A stretch of DNA of 64,000 nt, from contig JAQBOZ010000028.1 of the NCBI GenBank assembly GCA_028287785.1, positions 372,001-436,000 of the forward strand. Reading direction: 5' to 3'. How positions within the stretch are numbered: position 1 is the first letter of the stretch; each line of letters opens with the position of its first letter. The DNA is from Chlorobiota bacterium (lineage in GTDB: Bacteria; Bacteroidota; Ignavibacteria; OLB7). Of the stretch, positions 16,777 to 26,556 are shown piece by piece. The notes below the pieces were generated by a model. The model searched no databases, was not told the origin of the DNA, and saw only the letters and a list, made by a program, of their open reading frames with translations. The position numbers were made by a program, and so were the translations under genes.

Positions 16777-18482
16777 AGTTTGCTGACGATCGTCAGGCGG
16801 AATCCGTCGAACGGGTTGATCAGCCGGCAGACGCCGCCGGTGCAGACCACGCCGCCACGCTCGGCTCCGTACTGCACGCCGATCGTGTGCGCGTCACCGA
16901 TTCTGTAGGTGGCGCCCAGCACCGGCCAGATACGGCGTCCTCCCTGCTCCTGATCGGTCGTCGTCCACTCGATGCGGGTGTTCACCGCCCATTTCGGAGA
17001 GTGGGCATATTCCAGCGTGAGAAGGACGTTGTTGAATTTTCCGTCGGAGGCGGTCACCGAATCATTCCCCTCCCGCTCCTTCTGCGAATCGTAGACGTGC
17101 TGGAGTTCCAGAATCGCGTGGAGATTATCCCGCTCTCCCACGTTCATGATCGACTCCAGCATCGCGGTGGATGCCTTGTAGACCTCGGCGATCGGCCGGC
17201 TGGAGGAATCGCCGCGCCCTTCGAGATATGTGGTGTTGTCGCGACGTTGCAGGCCGAGCGCGAAGCTCAGATCGTCGTTGACATGATATTCACCGTGGGC
17301 GTAGGCCTCCCAGTATGGGGAGAATTTCGGATCGCTCATGTTGGCGAAGGAAAGCGGCTTGTCGTTCAGGCGCTGATAATATCTCCCGACCACCGCCCCG
17401 CTGGTATCGAGAAGCTGCCGTGCCTCCCAGCTATTATGGCGGCTTGCTCCGGCGCCGAGCAGCGTTACCGTCAGATTCTCCGTCGGATAGATCAATGTCT
17501 CCAATTGAAACCCGAGCTCATCGCTGAAATCGATCGCGTGCGGGTTGCGCGCCAGCAGCGTCTTGTCGTACTCCGGCACCAGGTTGGGCGGGTTCTGGAA
17601 CGGCAGGGCGCGCGTCGGGCGGGAGTTGATGCCGAGGACATCCGGCGTCACCAGATTGTAGCGATAGTCCTTGATCTCCGCCGTGACGCCGACATCCTCA
17701 TTGCTGTAGCCCACCATCCCGTACATCCCGTAGCCGTAGCCGGAGTGCCCGAACCGCGCCTGGATGGTGCTGTCCGGGGTCCGCTTGTCGGAGTAATTGA
17801 AGAACCCGCGGAAGCCGCCGGAGTTCGCCCCGACGTATGCCTCGCGCAGATAGGAGTCGAACGCGCGGGTGAACGAGTAGAGCTTCCTGCCGCTCGCCGA
17901 AAGGAAGGAGCCGCCAAGGGCGATCTCCTTGATCGGGCGGACTTCGCCGGAGGCGCCGCGCACCAGATACGGCTCGATCCGCGACGGGTCGAGGATATCG
18001 ACATAATCCAGCAACCCGCCGTACGCGCCCGCCGAAAACTCCTGGCTCTCGTAGTTGATCTTCACCCCCTCGGTCTGCGTGTCGAAGCCGATCGGGCGGC
18101 TCTCGAAGGTGTTGAAAACCAGGCCGCGCCCCACCAGATTGTAGAACGTCCCGCCGCGCACCCGCAGGCCATCGCGCTGGAACTCCGCGTAATATTCCTT
18201 GATGCCCACGGTATCGCGCCCGTACTCGCGGGGCTTGTCCACCTGCAACCGGAACCCGACGGTGAAATCGCCGACGTAGAGTCGGGTGTTCAGGAGGTTC
18301 TCCAGATATTCCTTGGTGAACTCCTGATCCTGCTCGAACCGCTGGCCGATGCCGTAGCGGAATTCATTGGAGATCGAGTATTGCAGCGGCTGTCCCCGCA
18401 GGCTGTTGTGCGATGCCAGCCCGATGATGACCGCCGCGATTGCGACAAGCGGCGTTGCCGCGGATAAAGTAGATCGGCGCAC
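16773..18482 (-). CDS. DUF6029-like outer-membrane beta-barrel protein
   Basis: A 569-residue predicted barrel. From a GTG start at 18482 the product begins VRRSTLSAATPLVAIAAVIIGL, a normal signal peptide. The open frame continues to an ATG at 18620, but that ATG lies inside the terminator hairpin of the upstream gene and would bury the signal peptide, so GTG is preferred. The mature protein is full of alternating beta-strand patterns with aromatic residues (EFRYGIGQRFEQDQEF, KEYYAEFQRDGLRVRGGTFY). It matches my recollection of DUF6029 proteins of Bacteroidota, function unknown. Its 3' end is formed by a family A repeat. Confidence 0.78.
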   Translation of the reverse strand: MRRSTLSAATPLVAIAAVIIGLASHNSLRGQPLQYSISNEFRYGIGQRFEQDQEFTKEYLENLLNTRLYVGDFTVGFRLQVDKPREYGRDTVGIKEYYAEFQRDGLRVRGGTFYNLVGRGLVFNTFESRPIGFDTQTEGVKINYESQEFSAGAYGGLLDYVDILDPSRIEPYLVRGASGEVRPIKEIALGGSFLSASGRKLYSFTRAFDSYLREAYVGANSGGFRGFFNYSDKRTPDSTIQARFGHSGYGYGMYGMVGYSNEDVGVTAEIKDYRYNLVTPDVLGINSRPTRALPFQNPPNLVPEYDKTLLARNPHAIDFSDELGFQLETLIYPTENLTVTLLGAGASRHNSWEARQLLDTSGAVVGRYYQRLNDKPLSFANMSDPKFSPYWEAYAHGEYHVNDDLSFALGLQRRDNTTYLEGRGDSSSRPIAEVYKASTAMLESIMNVGERDNLHAILELQHVYDSQKEREGNDSVTASDGKFNNVLLTLEYAHSPKWAVNTRIEWTTTDQEQGGRRIWPVLGATYRIGDAHTIGVQYGAERGGVVCTGGVCRLINPFDGFRLTIVSKL

Positions 18483-18605
18483 GTGGTACTTCGGATTCGG
18501 TGAACGTAATGGAACTGGGTTTCGGGGGCGAAGATAAGAACAAGCGGGAAAGTAGCGGAGAGTTTCCGGCGGAGACGCGCCCGGTGTGCGACCGGCATAA
18601 AAAAA

Positions 18606-18632
18606 CCGGAAGGGAATCATCTCCCCTTCCGG
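18606..18632 (-). terminator. Rho-independent terminator after the TlpA-like gene
   Basis: Perfect 9-bp stem ccggaaggg / cccttccgg. On the minus strand it is followed by eight T residues. It ends the thioredoxin gene transcript and argues against the ATG at 18620 as a start for the next gene. Confidence 0.88.
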
Positions 18633-18700
18633 CCGGATTCGTTCAGGCGCCGCCCGGCAGGTCAGTTCGATATCGACCCGTGACCGGCGGCGGAAAAAGT

Positions 18701-19225
18701 TCAGTTCGTCCCCGTGGAGGTGGTCCCGCCGGCGCCGAGCATCGACTCAAGCTCCTTCTCCAGCTTGGTCTGATCCCCTTCCAGATAGCCATCGTGACGG
18801 GAGTGGAGGGTGCCGTCGGCGTTGAAGACCAGCGTGTACGGGACATTGCTGCCGTTGAGCGCGCGGAACACATCGCTGTTGGGATCGAGAAGCACGGGGA
18901 ACTCATATCCCTGCGATTTGATGAACGGGGCCACGCGCGCCATCGTCTTGGTGTTGTCGATCGAGATGGCGACATACTGGAGCTTGTCCTTCATCTTCTG
19001 GTAGATCGGCGACATCGCCTTCATCTCCTCCTTGCATGGCTTGCACCATGTTGCCCAGAAGCTGACCACGGTCACTTTGCCGGTGCCGAGCTTCGCCACG
19101 GTGGTCTGCTCTCCGCTGGTGGTGGCAAGCTGCGTCGTAAGCGACGAAATGGACTGGGAGGTTGCCGAAAGGGTCAGGCCAAGACAGAGAGCCGGGATTG
19201 CCAGCAGAAGAAAACGTGTGCGCAT
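18701..19225 (-). CDS. TlpA-type periplasmic thioredoxin
   Basis: A 174-residue exported thioredoxin-fold protein. A signal peptide (FLLLAIPALCLGLTLSATSQ) is followed by the strand VTVVSFWATWCKPC, with the redox pair C61/C64 (WCKPC), and the cis-proline loop NVPYT. TlpA/ResA-type proteins reduce disulfides in the periplasm, for example in cytochrome maturation or envelope protein repair. No cytochrome genes are nearby, so the specific client is unknown. It is a single gene with its own terminator, and a TATCTTTG element lies about 150 bp upstream (19371). Confidence 0.9.
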   Translation of the reverse strand: MRTRFLLLAIPALCLGLTLSATSQSISSLTTQLATTSGEQTTVAKLGTGKVTVVSFWATWCKPCKEEMKAMSPIYQKMKDKLQYVAISIDNTKTMARVAPFIKSQGYEFPVLLDPNSDVFRALNGSNVPYTLVFNADGTLHSRHDGYLEGDQTKLEKELESMLGAGGTTSTGTN

Positions 19226-19370
19226 GGGTTCCTCGGGAATTTATCGGTTGAAAGTCATACGGAAGCGAGCGCCAGGAGCGACGATCGTGCAGGGAGTATT
19301 AGTTTCCCGAACCCGCCGGATGTTTAACCGGCGAGGAAATTTTTCCGGGATGATATCCCCACGACAGCGG

Positions 19371-19378
19371 CAAAGATA
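19371..19378 (-). promoter_or_regulatory. Possible -7 element (TATCTTTG) upstream of the TlpA-like gene
   Basis: On the minus strand this reads TATCTTTG, matching TAnnTTTG. No TTG is found 19-21 bp upstream because the family B repeat begins there. Weak support. Confidence 0.25.
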
Positions 19379-19616
19379 GTGCGCTGGGCGATGCCCAGCG
19401 CACCAGGGATTGCGCCCCTCCGGGGCTTGGAGAAGAGAAGGTGAGATTTCTCAGCCAGGCCCCGGAGGGGCGCCATAGCTCCCGCATGGGGTATAGCCCC
19501 ATGCACCATGCCCAGCGCACCAGGGATTGCGCCTTTCCGGGGCTTGGAGAAGAAGAAGGCGAGATTCCTCAGCCAGGCCCTTAGCTCCTGCATGGGGTAT
19601 AACCACATGCAGGAGC
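19379..19616. repeat. Tandem array of family B repeats
   Basis: Two units of about 70 bp, starting at 19394 and 19511 (period 117 bp), share cccagcgcaccagggattg, cggggcttggagaag and the end ctcagccaggccc. The unit separating them carries ccccggaggggcg and a catgggg-tata-gccccatg hairpin. The array fills the space between the TlpA-like gene and the TonB receptor and has no credible ORF. Confidence 0.85.
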
Positions 19617-19620
19617 TGTG

Positions 19621-22236
19621 TCAAAATTTCACGCTGACGCCAAGCGTCGGCAGAATCGGAAGCATCGTCACCTCACGCATCTTCAGCGTAGCCGTTTCCT
19701 TGTTGACGCTGTAGCTGCGCGAGAGGATGTTTCGGTGGTTGTAGACGTTGATCACATCGAGATAGAGCGCCCAATCCAGGTTCCACCAGTGCCTGTAGAA
19801 GGTGGCGCGCACATCCAGACGGTGATAGATGGGGAGTCGCGCGGAGTTGATATCGGCCACGCCGCCGCGATCGATGGTAAAGAGCGTCTCGCCGAAGATG
19901 TTCGTGCCGATCCCCGGCCTCTTCACCCCGGCAGAATCGGTGTTCATCACCACCACCGGGCCAAATCCCTTGGGCGGCGTATAAGGAAATCCGCTCCCGA
20001 ACTGAAAACTGCTCCCCAGCTCCAGCCACTCGTTCGCCTTGTAGTTCAGCACAATGTTCACCGTATGCCGCTGATCGAAATTGAAGGGGAACGTCACCCC
20101 GTCGCGATAACGATTTGCCCACGCCAGCGTGTAGCCGAACCAGCCACTCCATTTCGAGTCGGGGGTTGTCCCGATCTTCTGCAGCAGCAACTCCACGCCG
20201 TACGCCGCTCCTGTGGCATCGTTGACGGGAATCGGCGTCAGGGAATCGCCCGTGATCGCCACCGGATCGGTCCAGCCGGTTCCGTAGATCGGGCTCTCCC
20301 CCGGCTTCTGCGTGCTGGTGTACCTGGTTCCGGTCAGCTTCTGCTGCACAATCAGATCGGAGAAGCTCTTGTAATATCCCTCCACCCGCACCTGCCACTC
20401 CTGATCCAGCAGATGCTCGATCCCCAGCACGTAATGCGTTGACTGCTCCGCCTTCAGATCGGCGACGGCGGCGGAGGTGAGATCGAAATAGGTCTGCCGG
20501 TCGAACAGCTTCTCATATCCGGGCGATTGATAATAGAGGCCGAAGGCCCCCCGTATCGTCGTAAGCGGATCGAGCGCGAATGATGCGCTGATTCTGGGAG
20601 AGAGATAGGCCCGATCGATGATCTTGTAATAGTCGAACCGGAGCCCCGGCTGGATATAGAGCCCATCCCCCAGGGAAATCCGGTCCTGCACAAATGCGTT
20701 GGCGCGATAGTAGTCAACAGTGGAGAGCACGCTGTCGGGCAATGGGGAGCGACCCTGCCCGCGCCGCAACGCGATCAGCAGCGAATCGGGCTTCACGGAG
20801 AAGGCGACGCTGGTGTGAATCAGATCGCCGCCGATCCCGAACTCCACCAGATTGTGATCGAGTTGCAGGCTTGTCTCGTTCCTGAGCGTGTACTTGCTGA
20901 AGTTGAAGCTGGCATTTCCATCGCTCAGCCCGAGCGCCGGCGGATTTTCCGCGGTGATCCCCCGCCGCCTCAACGAATCCTGCACCGATTGCGGCAGCGC
21001 GCGGATCAGCTTCGAAACGCTGTCGCGCGGGATATCGCCATACAGAAGCTGGCTCCCTCCCTCTCCGCCGAACTCGGTTTCGCCGGTGTTCTTGTACCAG
21101 CTTCCGATCGTTTTCGACAGGAGGTTTTCCGATGGCGCCCACCGCCACGCCACCCCCACCAGCGAGTTGTAGGATTGGTCGTTGATGCTGATGGAATCTA
21201 TCCTGTCGCGATCGGCGCTCGATACCAGCTCGGTTGCATCCCGGCTTGTCAGCGCGTTGATCACGAAACTGTGATTCCGCCACGGGCTGATGATCGCCTT
21301 GAACTGGAGATCGCGGAAATTCGGGAAGGCCACATCGCCGTCCACCAGCTTCTGCGCCTTGGCGATCGGCCCCAGAATCAGATCGTAGTAGGTGCGCCGG
21401 CCGGAGAGAAGCCAGCCGCCGCCGAGCGCGTCGGGGAACTTCCCTTCCAGCACCAGGTTCGCGTTGGTGACGGAGATATTCGCCTTCCCGCTCACCAGAC
21501 GTTTGCTCTCCCCCTCGCGATTTACCACATCGAGCACCGCGGAAAGGCGGTCGCCGTATTTGGCCGGAAAGCCGCCGGAGATCAGCGTGATATCGGAGAT
21601 CGTCTCGGGATTGAACATCGAGACGAAGCCGTAGAGTCGGTAGGGGTTGAAGACCTCGATATCGTCCAGGATGATCAGGTTCTGATCCGGCCCGGAGCCA
21701 CGGACGACAAGCTGCGCGCTGAAATCATTCGGCGCAACGACGCCGGGAAGCGAGCGGAGGGATCGCATCACATCCTCGGCCGCGCCCGGAAGATATTTGG
21801 CATCGCGCGGCTCGATCTTGGTGACGCTTGCGCGCGTATCGCTCTGCTCCTGACGCTTCCGTTTTGTGCGGACTTCCACTTCATCGAGCTGAACGCTGCT
21901 CTCCTTCATGGAGATGGCGATGCTGGTTCTTTCCCCGGCCTTCGCCGTAAGCGGCACGCGACGGGTCTGGTACCCGATCGATTTCACGATAAGCGTCACG
22001 GACCCCGGAGGGACATTCTCGATGGAGAAACTCCCGTTTGCCCTGGCTATCGCCCCCCGCTGTGTCCCCTCGATCTGAACGGACGACCCCACAAGCCCCT
22101 CTCCCCCCTCGCCGCGGACGGTCCCGTCGATCGCGCCCGTCTGCGCGCGCGCAATGGTCACCGTAAGGAAAAGGATCACCATCGTGATCCAGACATTGTA
22201 GTTCAAGCTCATCCAGGTTGCTCGTTTCAGCCACAT
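19621..22236 (-). CDS. TonB-dependent receptor with carboxypeptidase-like N-terminal domain
   Basis: An 871-residue outer-membrane receptor. The signal peptide (NYNVWITMVILFLTVTIARA) is followed by a carboxypeptidase-D-like regulatory domain (GAIDGTVRGEGGEGLVGSSV, GSFSIENVPPGSVTLIVKSI) at about residues 33-115. The plug follows (SLPGVVAPNDFSAQLVVRGS, LIILDDIEVFNPYRLYGF), then the beta-barrel, ending in Phe (LGVSVKF) as outer-membrane barrels do. It imports an unknown large nutrient or metal complex using TonB energy. No SusD partner or transport genes flank it. ATG 22236 is chosen over the further upstream 22398 because the longer version would run through a stem-loop. Confidence 0.9.
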   Translation of the reverse strand: MWLKRATWMSLNYNVWITMVILFLTVTIARAQTGAIDGTVRGEGGEGLVGSSVQIEGTQRGAIARANGSFSIENVPPGSVTLIVKSIGYQTRRVPLTAKAGERTSIAISMKESSVQLDEVEVRTKRKRQEQSDTRASVTKIEPRDAKYLPGAAEDVMRSLRSLPGVVAPNDFSAQLVVRGSGPDQNLIILDDIEVFNPYRLYGFVSMFNPETISDITLISGGFPAKYGDRLSAVLDVVNREGESKRLVSGKANISVTNANLVLEGKFPDALGGGWLLSGRRTYYDLILGPIAKAQKLVDGDVAFPNFRDLQFKAIISPWRNHSFVINALTSRDATELVSSADRDRIDSISINDQSYNSLVGVAWRWAPSENLLSKTIGSWYKNTGETEFGGEGGSQLLYGDIPRDSVSKLIRALPQSVQDSLRRRGITAENPPALGLSDGNASFNFSKYTLRNETSLQLDHNLVEFGIGGDLIHTSVAFSVKPDSLLIALRRGQGRSPLPDSVLSTVDYYRANAFVQDRISLGDGLYIQPGLRFDYYKIIDRAYLSPRISASFALDPLTTIRGAFGLYYQSPGYEKLFDRQTYFDLTSAAVADLKAEQSTHYVLGIEHLLDQEWQVRVEGYYKSFSDLIVQQKLTGTRYTSTQKPGESPIYGTGWTDPVAITGDSLTPIPVNDATGAAYGVELLLQKIGTTPDSKWSGWFGYTLAWANRYRDGVTFPFNFDQRHTVNIVLNYKANEWLELGSSFQFGSGFPYTPPKGFGPVVVMNTDSAGVKRPGIGTNIFGETLFTIDRGGVADINSARLPIYHRLDVRATFYRHWWNLDWALYLDVINVYNHRNILSRSYSVNKETATLKMREVTMLPILPTLGVSVKF

Positions 22237-22421
22237 CAGCCCGGCCGTCCCGGACTCCTCATCATGACATCCCACCAACGCTCGATGGGACTCCATCGAT
22301 ACATGCTCGCGCTGTCGTTGCGCGATGGTGTCATCCGCGCCCCGCCGCGCCGTTTCCGTTCGACGCTTCCGGAGGCAACAGATTTTCTTTCCGTCCACGC
22401 CGGCGGGATTTGTTGCATATG

Positions 22422-22462
22422 CAACGGGCGATCACCCGGCATTCCGCGATGATCGCCCGTTG
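22422..22462 (-). terminator. Strong hairpin between the TonB receptor and the sorting-domain protein
   Basis: A 13-bp perfect inverted repeat, caacgggcgatca / tgatcgcccgttg, with a 15-nt loop, lies 28 bp past the stop of the gene at 22490. No clear T-run follows on the minus strand. Next to it is a second small palindrome (tgttgcatatgcaaca, 22411-22426). Confidence 0.6.
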
Positions 22463-22489
22463 AAACGCGCGTGGAAATCGATTCGTTCC

Positions 22490-23329
22490 CTATTCCATCA
22501 CCACGAAGCTCCCTCCGCTGGAGGCCACGCCATCCGCTCCGATGATCCGCACGCCGTAAAGACCGGCCGGAAGCGCCGGAAGCGCGAGCGAGACATCATC
22601 GGCGGCGGCGTTCATCCGCAGCGAGTGGACCACCGTTCCGCTCATATCGTACACCATGACCCGCGATCCGGCCGGCATCCGGCCGCGAAGATCGATCCGC
22701 CCGTTTCCGCGAACGGGGTTCGGCGCGATCGTCATTCCTCCGCGGGTTACGTCGTTGTGCGCGATCGGAACCGCCGACGGATGGTTGTTGAAGTAGGCGG
22801 TCATCTTCAACGTCGTGATCTCCTTGTGATTCAGCTTCACCTCGCCGCCATTTCTGCCGAACGTATAAAAGAAATTGGCTCCCGGCTGGGTGCTCTGGAT
22901 GTTGACCGAATCGAGGCCGGCGGCTATCGGCTGCGATATCGAGACGATGGGGGTACCGAATCCCTGCTGGAGCTTGACGATAAACGTCAGCTCGAACCTG
23001 TCGCGGCCGGCCATAACTGAATCCGGAATGCCGCGAACGTCCTCGTAGCCGAAGCCATCATCCCCCTGAAAGTCCTTCCCCTGAAGCGTTGCGTAGAAAC
23101 CCGACGGGCTTCCGGGAAACGGGAAGAAGAACTCGCCGGCGCCGTTGGCCGTATCGACGCCATCGGAATAGGTGGCGCCGAAACCGAAGACGAGATGCCG
23201 CTGAAGAATGGGATCGCGCTGATCATCGGTGCGAATCCCAAGTGAATCTATGACCCGCATACCGGGCTGCGCCATGGCCGTGGTCGCCACGAAGGCGATC
23301 AGACCAACCGCAAGGAGTATTCTGTGCAT
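22490..23329 (-). CDS. Secreted protein with T9SS-type C-terminal domain
   Basis: A 279-residue protein. The signal peptide MHRILLAVGLIAFVATTAMA is followed by a domain with PFPGSPSGFYATL and FGFGATYSDGVDTANG, which I do not recognise. The last 75 residues (MTIAPNPVRGNGRIDL, VMVYDMSGTVVHSL, ALPAGLYGVRIIGADG) form a type-A sorting domain, so it is probably secreted through the T9SS and displayed or released. The ATG at 23374 is possible but gives a poor signal peptide; 23329 is chosen. It lies downstream of the surface-protein cluster on the same strand. Confidence 0.8.
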   Translation of the reverse strand: MHRILLAVGLIAFVATTAMAQPGMRVIDSLGIRTDDQRDPILQRHLVFGFGATYSDGVDTANGAGEFFFPFPGSPSGFYATLQGKDFQGDDGFGYEDVRGIPDSVMAGRDRFELTFIVKLQQGFGTPIVSISQPIAAGLDSVNIQSTQPGANFFYTFGRNGGEVKLNHKEITTLKMTAYFNNHPSAVPIAHNDVTRGGMTIAPNPVRGNGRIDLRGRMPAGSRVMVYDMSGTVVHSLRMNAAADDVSLALPALPAGLYGVRIIGADGVASSGGSFVVME

Positions 23330-23403
23330 GCTGTTCTCTCCGAAATAACTGAGCGATGACATATCCATCAACACATTCTTCCGTTCACCACCATCATTAA
23401 CGT

Positions 23404-23440
23404 GTGATGGGCGAACCCTTCTTCAGGATCCGCCCATCAC
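23404..23440 (-). terminator. Hairpin downstream of the 1,016-residue surface protein gene
   Basis: Perfect 10-bp inverted repeat gtgatgggcg / cgcccatcac with a 17-nt loop, 38 bp past the stop codon. No clear T-run follows on the minus strand. Confidence 0.55.
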
Positions 23441-23478
23441 TATATACAAAGAGCGTCTCGGAGCAGGCCGTTACCGAC

Positions 23479-26400
23479 TTACTTCGCGATCACAACCTGG
23501 CGAACCTGCGAGAACTCACCAGCCTGCATCTTGTAGTAGTAGACGCCTGCCGGGATTCCCTCGGTCGTGAACTCGATCGTCTGCTTGCCGCTGGCGATGC
23601 CATCGAACAGGCGGGCGACTTCGGAACCGATCGTGTTATAAAGCACAACCGATACCTTCTGCTCTGCCGGGACACTGAAGCTGAAGTCGAACTTGCCGGA
23701 AGCCGGGTTCGGGAAAGCGGAGCTGAGCCCCATCTCGCTCGAAGCGACGCCGGTGATCTTCACTGCCTTCGTGGCCGGGTTATGAATCGTGACCGTGCCG
23801 AACTGACCCTGCTTGTAGCTGCCGAGGTACTCGCCCGTGGCAGCGTCCGTCAGGACGTAATCGGCATCAGCCTTGGCAACCGAGAGGACAACCGGATAGT
23901 TGACGCCCTGGATCTTGACAACGCGATCGACCGCCACATCCTTGGATGCGCTGACGAACCCGTTGTTATCGAAGCGGACATCGAACATATCCGAAGCCGG
24001 GACCGGCGGCAGCTCGTAACGGCTGTTGTTGAGAGCCGAGGAGAGCTGACCGAAGTAGAGCTTGCCGGCCTTCTGGCCGTTGTCGCTCACGACGAGCTGA
24101 TTGAGTGCCATGTAGGCCTGAGTCCTCACCGTCGCCTTCGGCTCGAGGGCGGTCGGGGAAGCGCTCAGACGATAATAGCCATCCTTGTCAACCTTGATCC
24201 AGTAACCGTAGCCCGGAACGATCAGCGATGCCTGCTCGTAGCCGCTATCGGTCTTGTAGCGATAAACCTCGGCAGCAAGCTGCGGGATGTTACCGTTGTA
24301 CTGACCGAAGCTCATGCCGAAGCCGCTCGTGAAGTCCACAGTGGTCATCACCGTGAGACCACCGACGGTGTTCCAGCCCGGATAGACACGGACCGCGAAC
24401 GGCGTCTTGACCTCGTTGATCTCGGAGACGCGGGTACCAGCAACCGTGCGGTCGATGATATCACCGTACTTCACGAAGTAGCCAACGCCCACGCGCACGG
24501 TATCATCCGCAACGTAGAGGTTGTTCGCAAAGCGGATCGGCTTGCCGGAGATCATGTTCGGGAACACGACGTTGGAGCGGGCATCCGACGGAGCAACCGG
24601 GAGGGAAACCAGGTTCCAGCCCTTGTTGATCTCCGGGAACTGCTGCACCGCGGGAACCGTGTACTCGATGCAGAAGCCGGTGATGTTCGGATCCTGGATC
24701 GTGAAGTAGCGCCGCGTGCCGCCGAGCGAGGTCGCCTGACGGAGGTTGGTGCTGAAGAAACGACCGTTGATGTTGTCACGCACGAAGAGCTGCGATCCGT
24801 TCGGGAAATCGCGGGTATCATACTCGACAACAATCGGGTAGTTCTGCGGAGCGCCGGCGCCGAAGCGGACGCAGTAGACCAGCGTAGTGTTGGTCTTGTA
24901 GTTACGGATATCGATGCTCGACTCGCCGTTGGTCGGGGTTGGCGTGACACCACGCGTATCGATGAGGCCGTTGAACGGCGGCTGCACCGTATCCTGCGAC
25001 GGCGGGAAGAAGCGAGCGAAGAAGGAACCCGGAACCGGAGGCGTCGGAGCCTGAAGCTCGCCGAAGAGCGTATCGCCAACCGTCGTATCGGTTGCGCCAA
25101 CGCCCGTGCCGAAGGTCAGATAGGTCGTATCAGGCTTCGGTCCGGAGTTGCGGAACAGAAGCTGGATGCCGCGTGGCTGGGTGGCTTCCTGTCCGGGATT
25201 GAGTCCGCTCTCGAGCGGGTTGCGATTGACGATGAGGTCAACCTTCAGACGCACGGCGCTGTTAAGAGCCTCGCTTGAACGGATCGTGACGTAACCGATG
25301 TAGCGGCCCGGAGCCGGATAGCCATTGCCATCCGAGGTCGGCAGGAGCGAAGGGTTGGCAACGATGTTCAGGTTGATCTGCGAGTTCGGAACGTCGCGGA
25401 TGAAGACACCACGCTCGAACGGAGTACCAGGGGTACCGCCGGGGCTGACGCCCGGAGCGCCGATCGGGCTGTTGAGATCGATGCGAAGCCACGGCTGATC
25501 CGTCTCTATCGTCACATTCCGAAGGAAAGTTCCGGGAACGTTGTTACGGATAAGGAGGTTGCGGAAGATGTAGTTCGAGTTACCGAACTGCGTCTGCAGC
25601 GGAGCAGTCAGCTCATAGATCGATGGATCGGTCGGGTCCGGCTGCGTAACCTGTCCCGGTGGGAAGAGGTTGATGCTTGGACGCTGAGTGATCACGATAA
25701 CCGCCGAACCGTAGTTGTTCGGATAGGTGACCGGAAGAATCGGGGTCGGATAGATGCCGGCCTGCGCGCGCGGGTTCGGGTTGAACCCACGATCGATCAT
25801 GAACTGCGGCACGAAAGGCTGCAGGCGACCGGTTGCAGGATAGTTGTTCCACCGGAGCGAATCGCCCGGAATGATGATCTGATCGCGGTTACCAATACCA
25901 CCGCCACCAAGCTGCGACTGTCCGATAACCTCGAACAGCACATAGCAGAGGGGCACCGTGTCACGATCGTTCTGTCCGTTTGCTCCGGGAGGTGCGCTTG
26001 CCTTCAGGGGAAGGGGAAGCGGAATCGAGGAGCTGCCGGTGATCATGATACGCTCGCCAACCGGCGAACCGAGGCCAACCGTCGTGATCCTGAAGGAGGT
26101 GTCGGCATCGACATCCCAGCTCAGGTTGAAGTTCTTCGCGGCGACATTGGTGTCGTTCGGAAGGACACCCCGCTTCTGAACGCCGAGGGCGTGGAGAAGG
26201 GTGCCGTTGTACTGAACCTTGAAGCGGAAGCTGTAGATCGGCTCGCCAGTCAGACCCGTGTTCGGGTTGGTGATCGAGTCGAGGATGTTCTTCATGAACA
26301 CAGGCATGACAAAGTACCGGTGCTCGCCTGGTCCGGCTTCCGCAACGTATACCGTATCCTGTGCAGTGACATCATTGGGATTGTTAGGCCCGTTTTCCGC

Positions 26401-26529
26401 AATCGTCTTTACCAACGAAAGGGTGGGGAGATACTTATACTGCTGTGCATTGCTGCTGCTGGTGCACAACACCAGCATCGCCAGCACGGCGAGCATTTTC
26501 AGTCCCCCAAACCAATACCATTTACGCAT
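23479..26529 (-). CDS. Large T9SS-secreted surface protein (1,016 residues)
   Basis: Signal peptide (MLAVLAMLVLCTSSSNA) followed by beta-rich domains. Recognisable parts are GWNLVSLPV, GWNTVGG and GYGYWIKV, which recur in many secreted proteins of this group. The module YELPPVPASDMFDVRF near residue 840 is shared with the giant protein at 30146. The C-terminal type-A sorting domain (SSAFPNPASGKFDFSFSVPA, VVLYNTIGSEVARLFDG, IPAGVYYYKMQAGEFSQVRQ) predicts T9SS export. A strong ribosome-binding site (aaggag, 9 nt before the ATG) and codon bias suggest high expression. It is the last gene of a likely operon 29975-23479; the gap to the preceding gene is 27 bp. Confidence 0.88.
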   Translation of the reverse strand: MRKWYWFGGLKMLAVLAMLVLCTSSSNAQQYKYLPTLSLVKTIAENGPNNPNDVTAQDTVYVAEAGPGEHRYFVMPVFMKNILDSITNPNTGLTGEPIYSFRFKVQYNGTLLHALGVQKRGVLPNDTNVAAKNFNLSWDVDADTSFRITTVGLGSPVGERIMITGSSSIPLPLPLKASAPPGANGQNDRDTVPLCYVLFEVIGQSQLGGGGIGNRDQIIIPGDSLRWNNYPATGRLQPFVPQFMIDRGFNPNPRAQAGIYPTPILPVTYPNNYGSAVIVITQRPSINLFPPGQVTQPDPTDPSIYELTAPLQTQFGNSNYIFRNLLIRNNVPGTFLRNVTIETDQPWLRIDLNSPIGAPGVSPGGTPGTPFERGVFIRDVPNSQINLNIVANPSLLPTSDGNGYPAPGRYIGYVTIRSSEALNSAVRLKVDLIVNRNPLESGLNPGQEATQPRGIQLLFRNSGPKPDTTYLTFGTGVGATDTTVGDTLFGELQAPTPPVPGSFFARFFPPSQDTVQPPFNGLIDTRGVTPTPTNGESSIDIRNYKTNTTLVYCVRFGAGAPQNYPIVVEYDTRDFPNGSQLFVRDNINGRFFSTNLRQATSLGGTRRYFTIQDPNITGFCIEYTVPAVQQFPEINKGWNLVSLPVAPSDARSNVVFPNMISGKPIRFANNLYVADDTVRVGVGYFVKYGDIIDRTVAGTRVSEINEVKTPFAVRVYPGWNTVGGLTVMTTVDFTSGFGMSFGQYNGNIPQLAAEVYRYKTDSGYEQASLIVPGYGYWIKVDKDGYYRLSASPTALEPKATVRTQAYMALNQLVVSDNGQKAGKLYFGQLSSALNNSRYELPPVPASDMFDVRFDNNGFVSASKDVAVDRVVKIQGVNYPVVLSVAKADADYVLTDAATGEYLGSYKQGQFGTVTIHNPATKAVKITGVASSEMGLSSAFPNPASGKFDFSFSVPAEQKVSVVLYNTIGSEVARLFDGIASGKQTIEFTTEGIPAGVYYYKMQAGEFSQVRQVVIAK

Positions 26530-26556
26530 GGATTGTATCTCCTTTTTTAAGAGATG

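Noticed and set aside
18483-18620. ATG at 18620 as start of the DUF6029-like gene
   Set aside because: It lies in the terminator hairpin of the TlpA-like gene and would place about 46 residues before the signal peptide; GTG 18482 is better.
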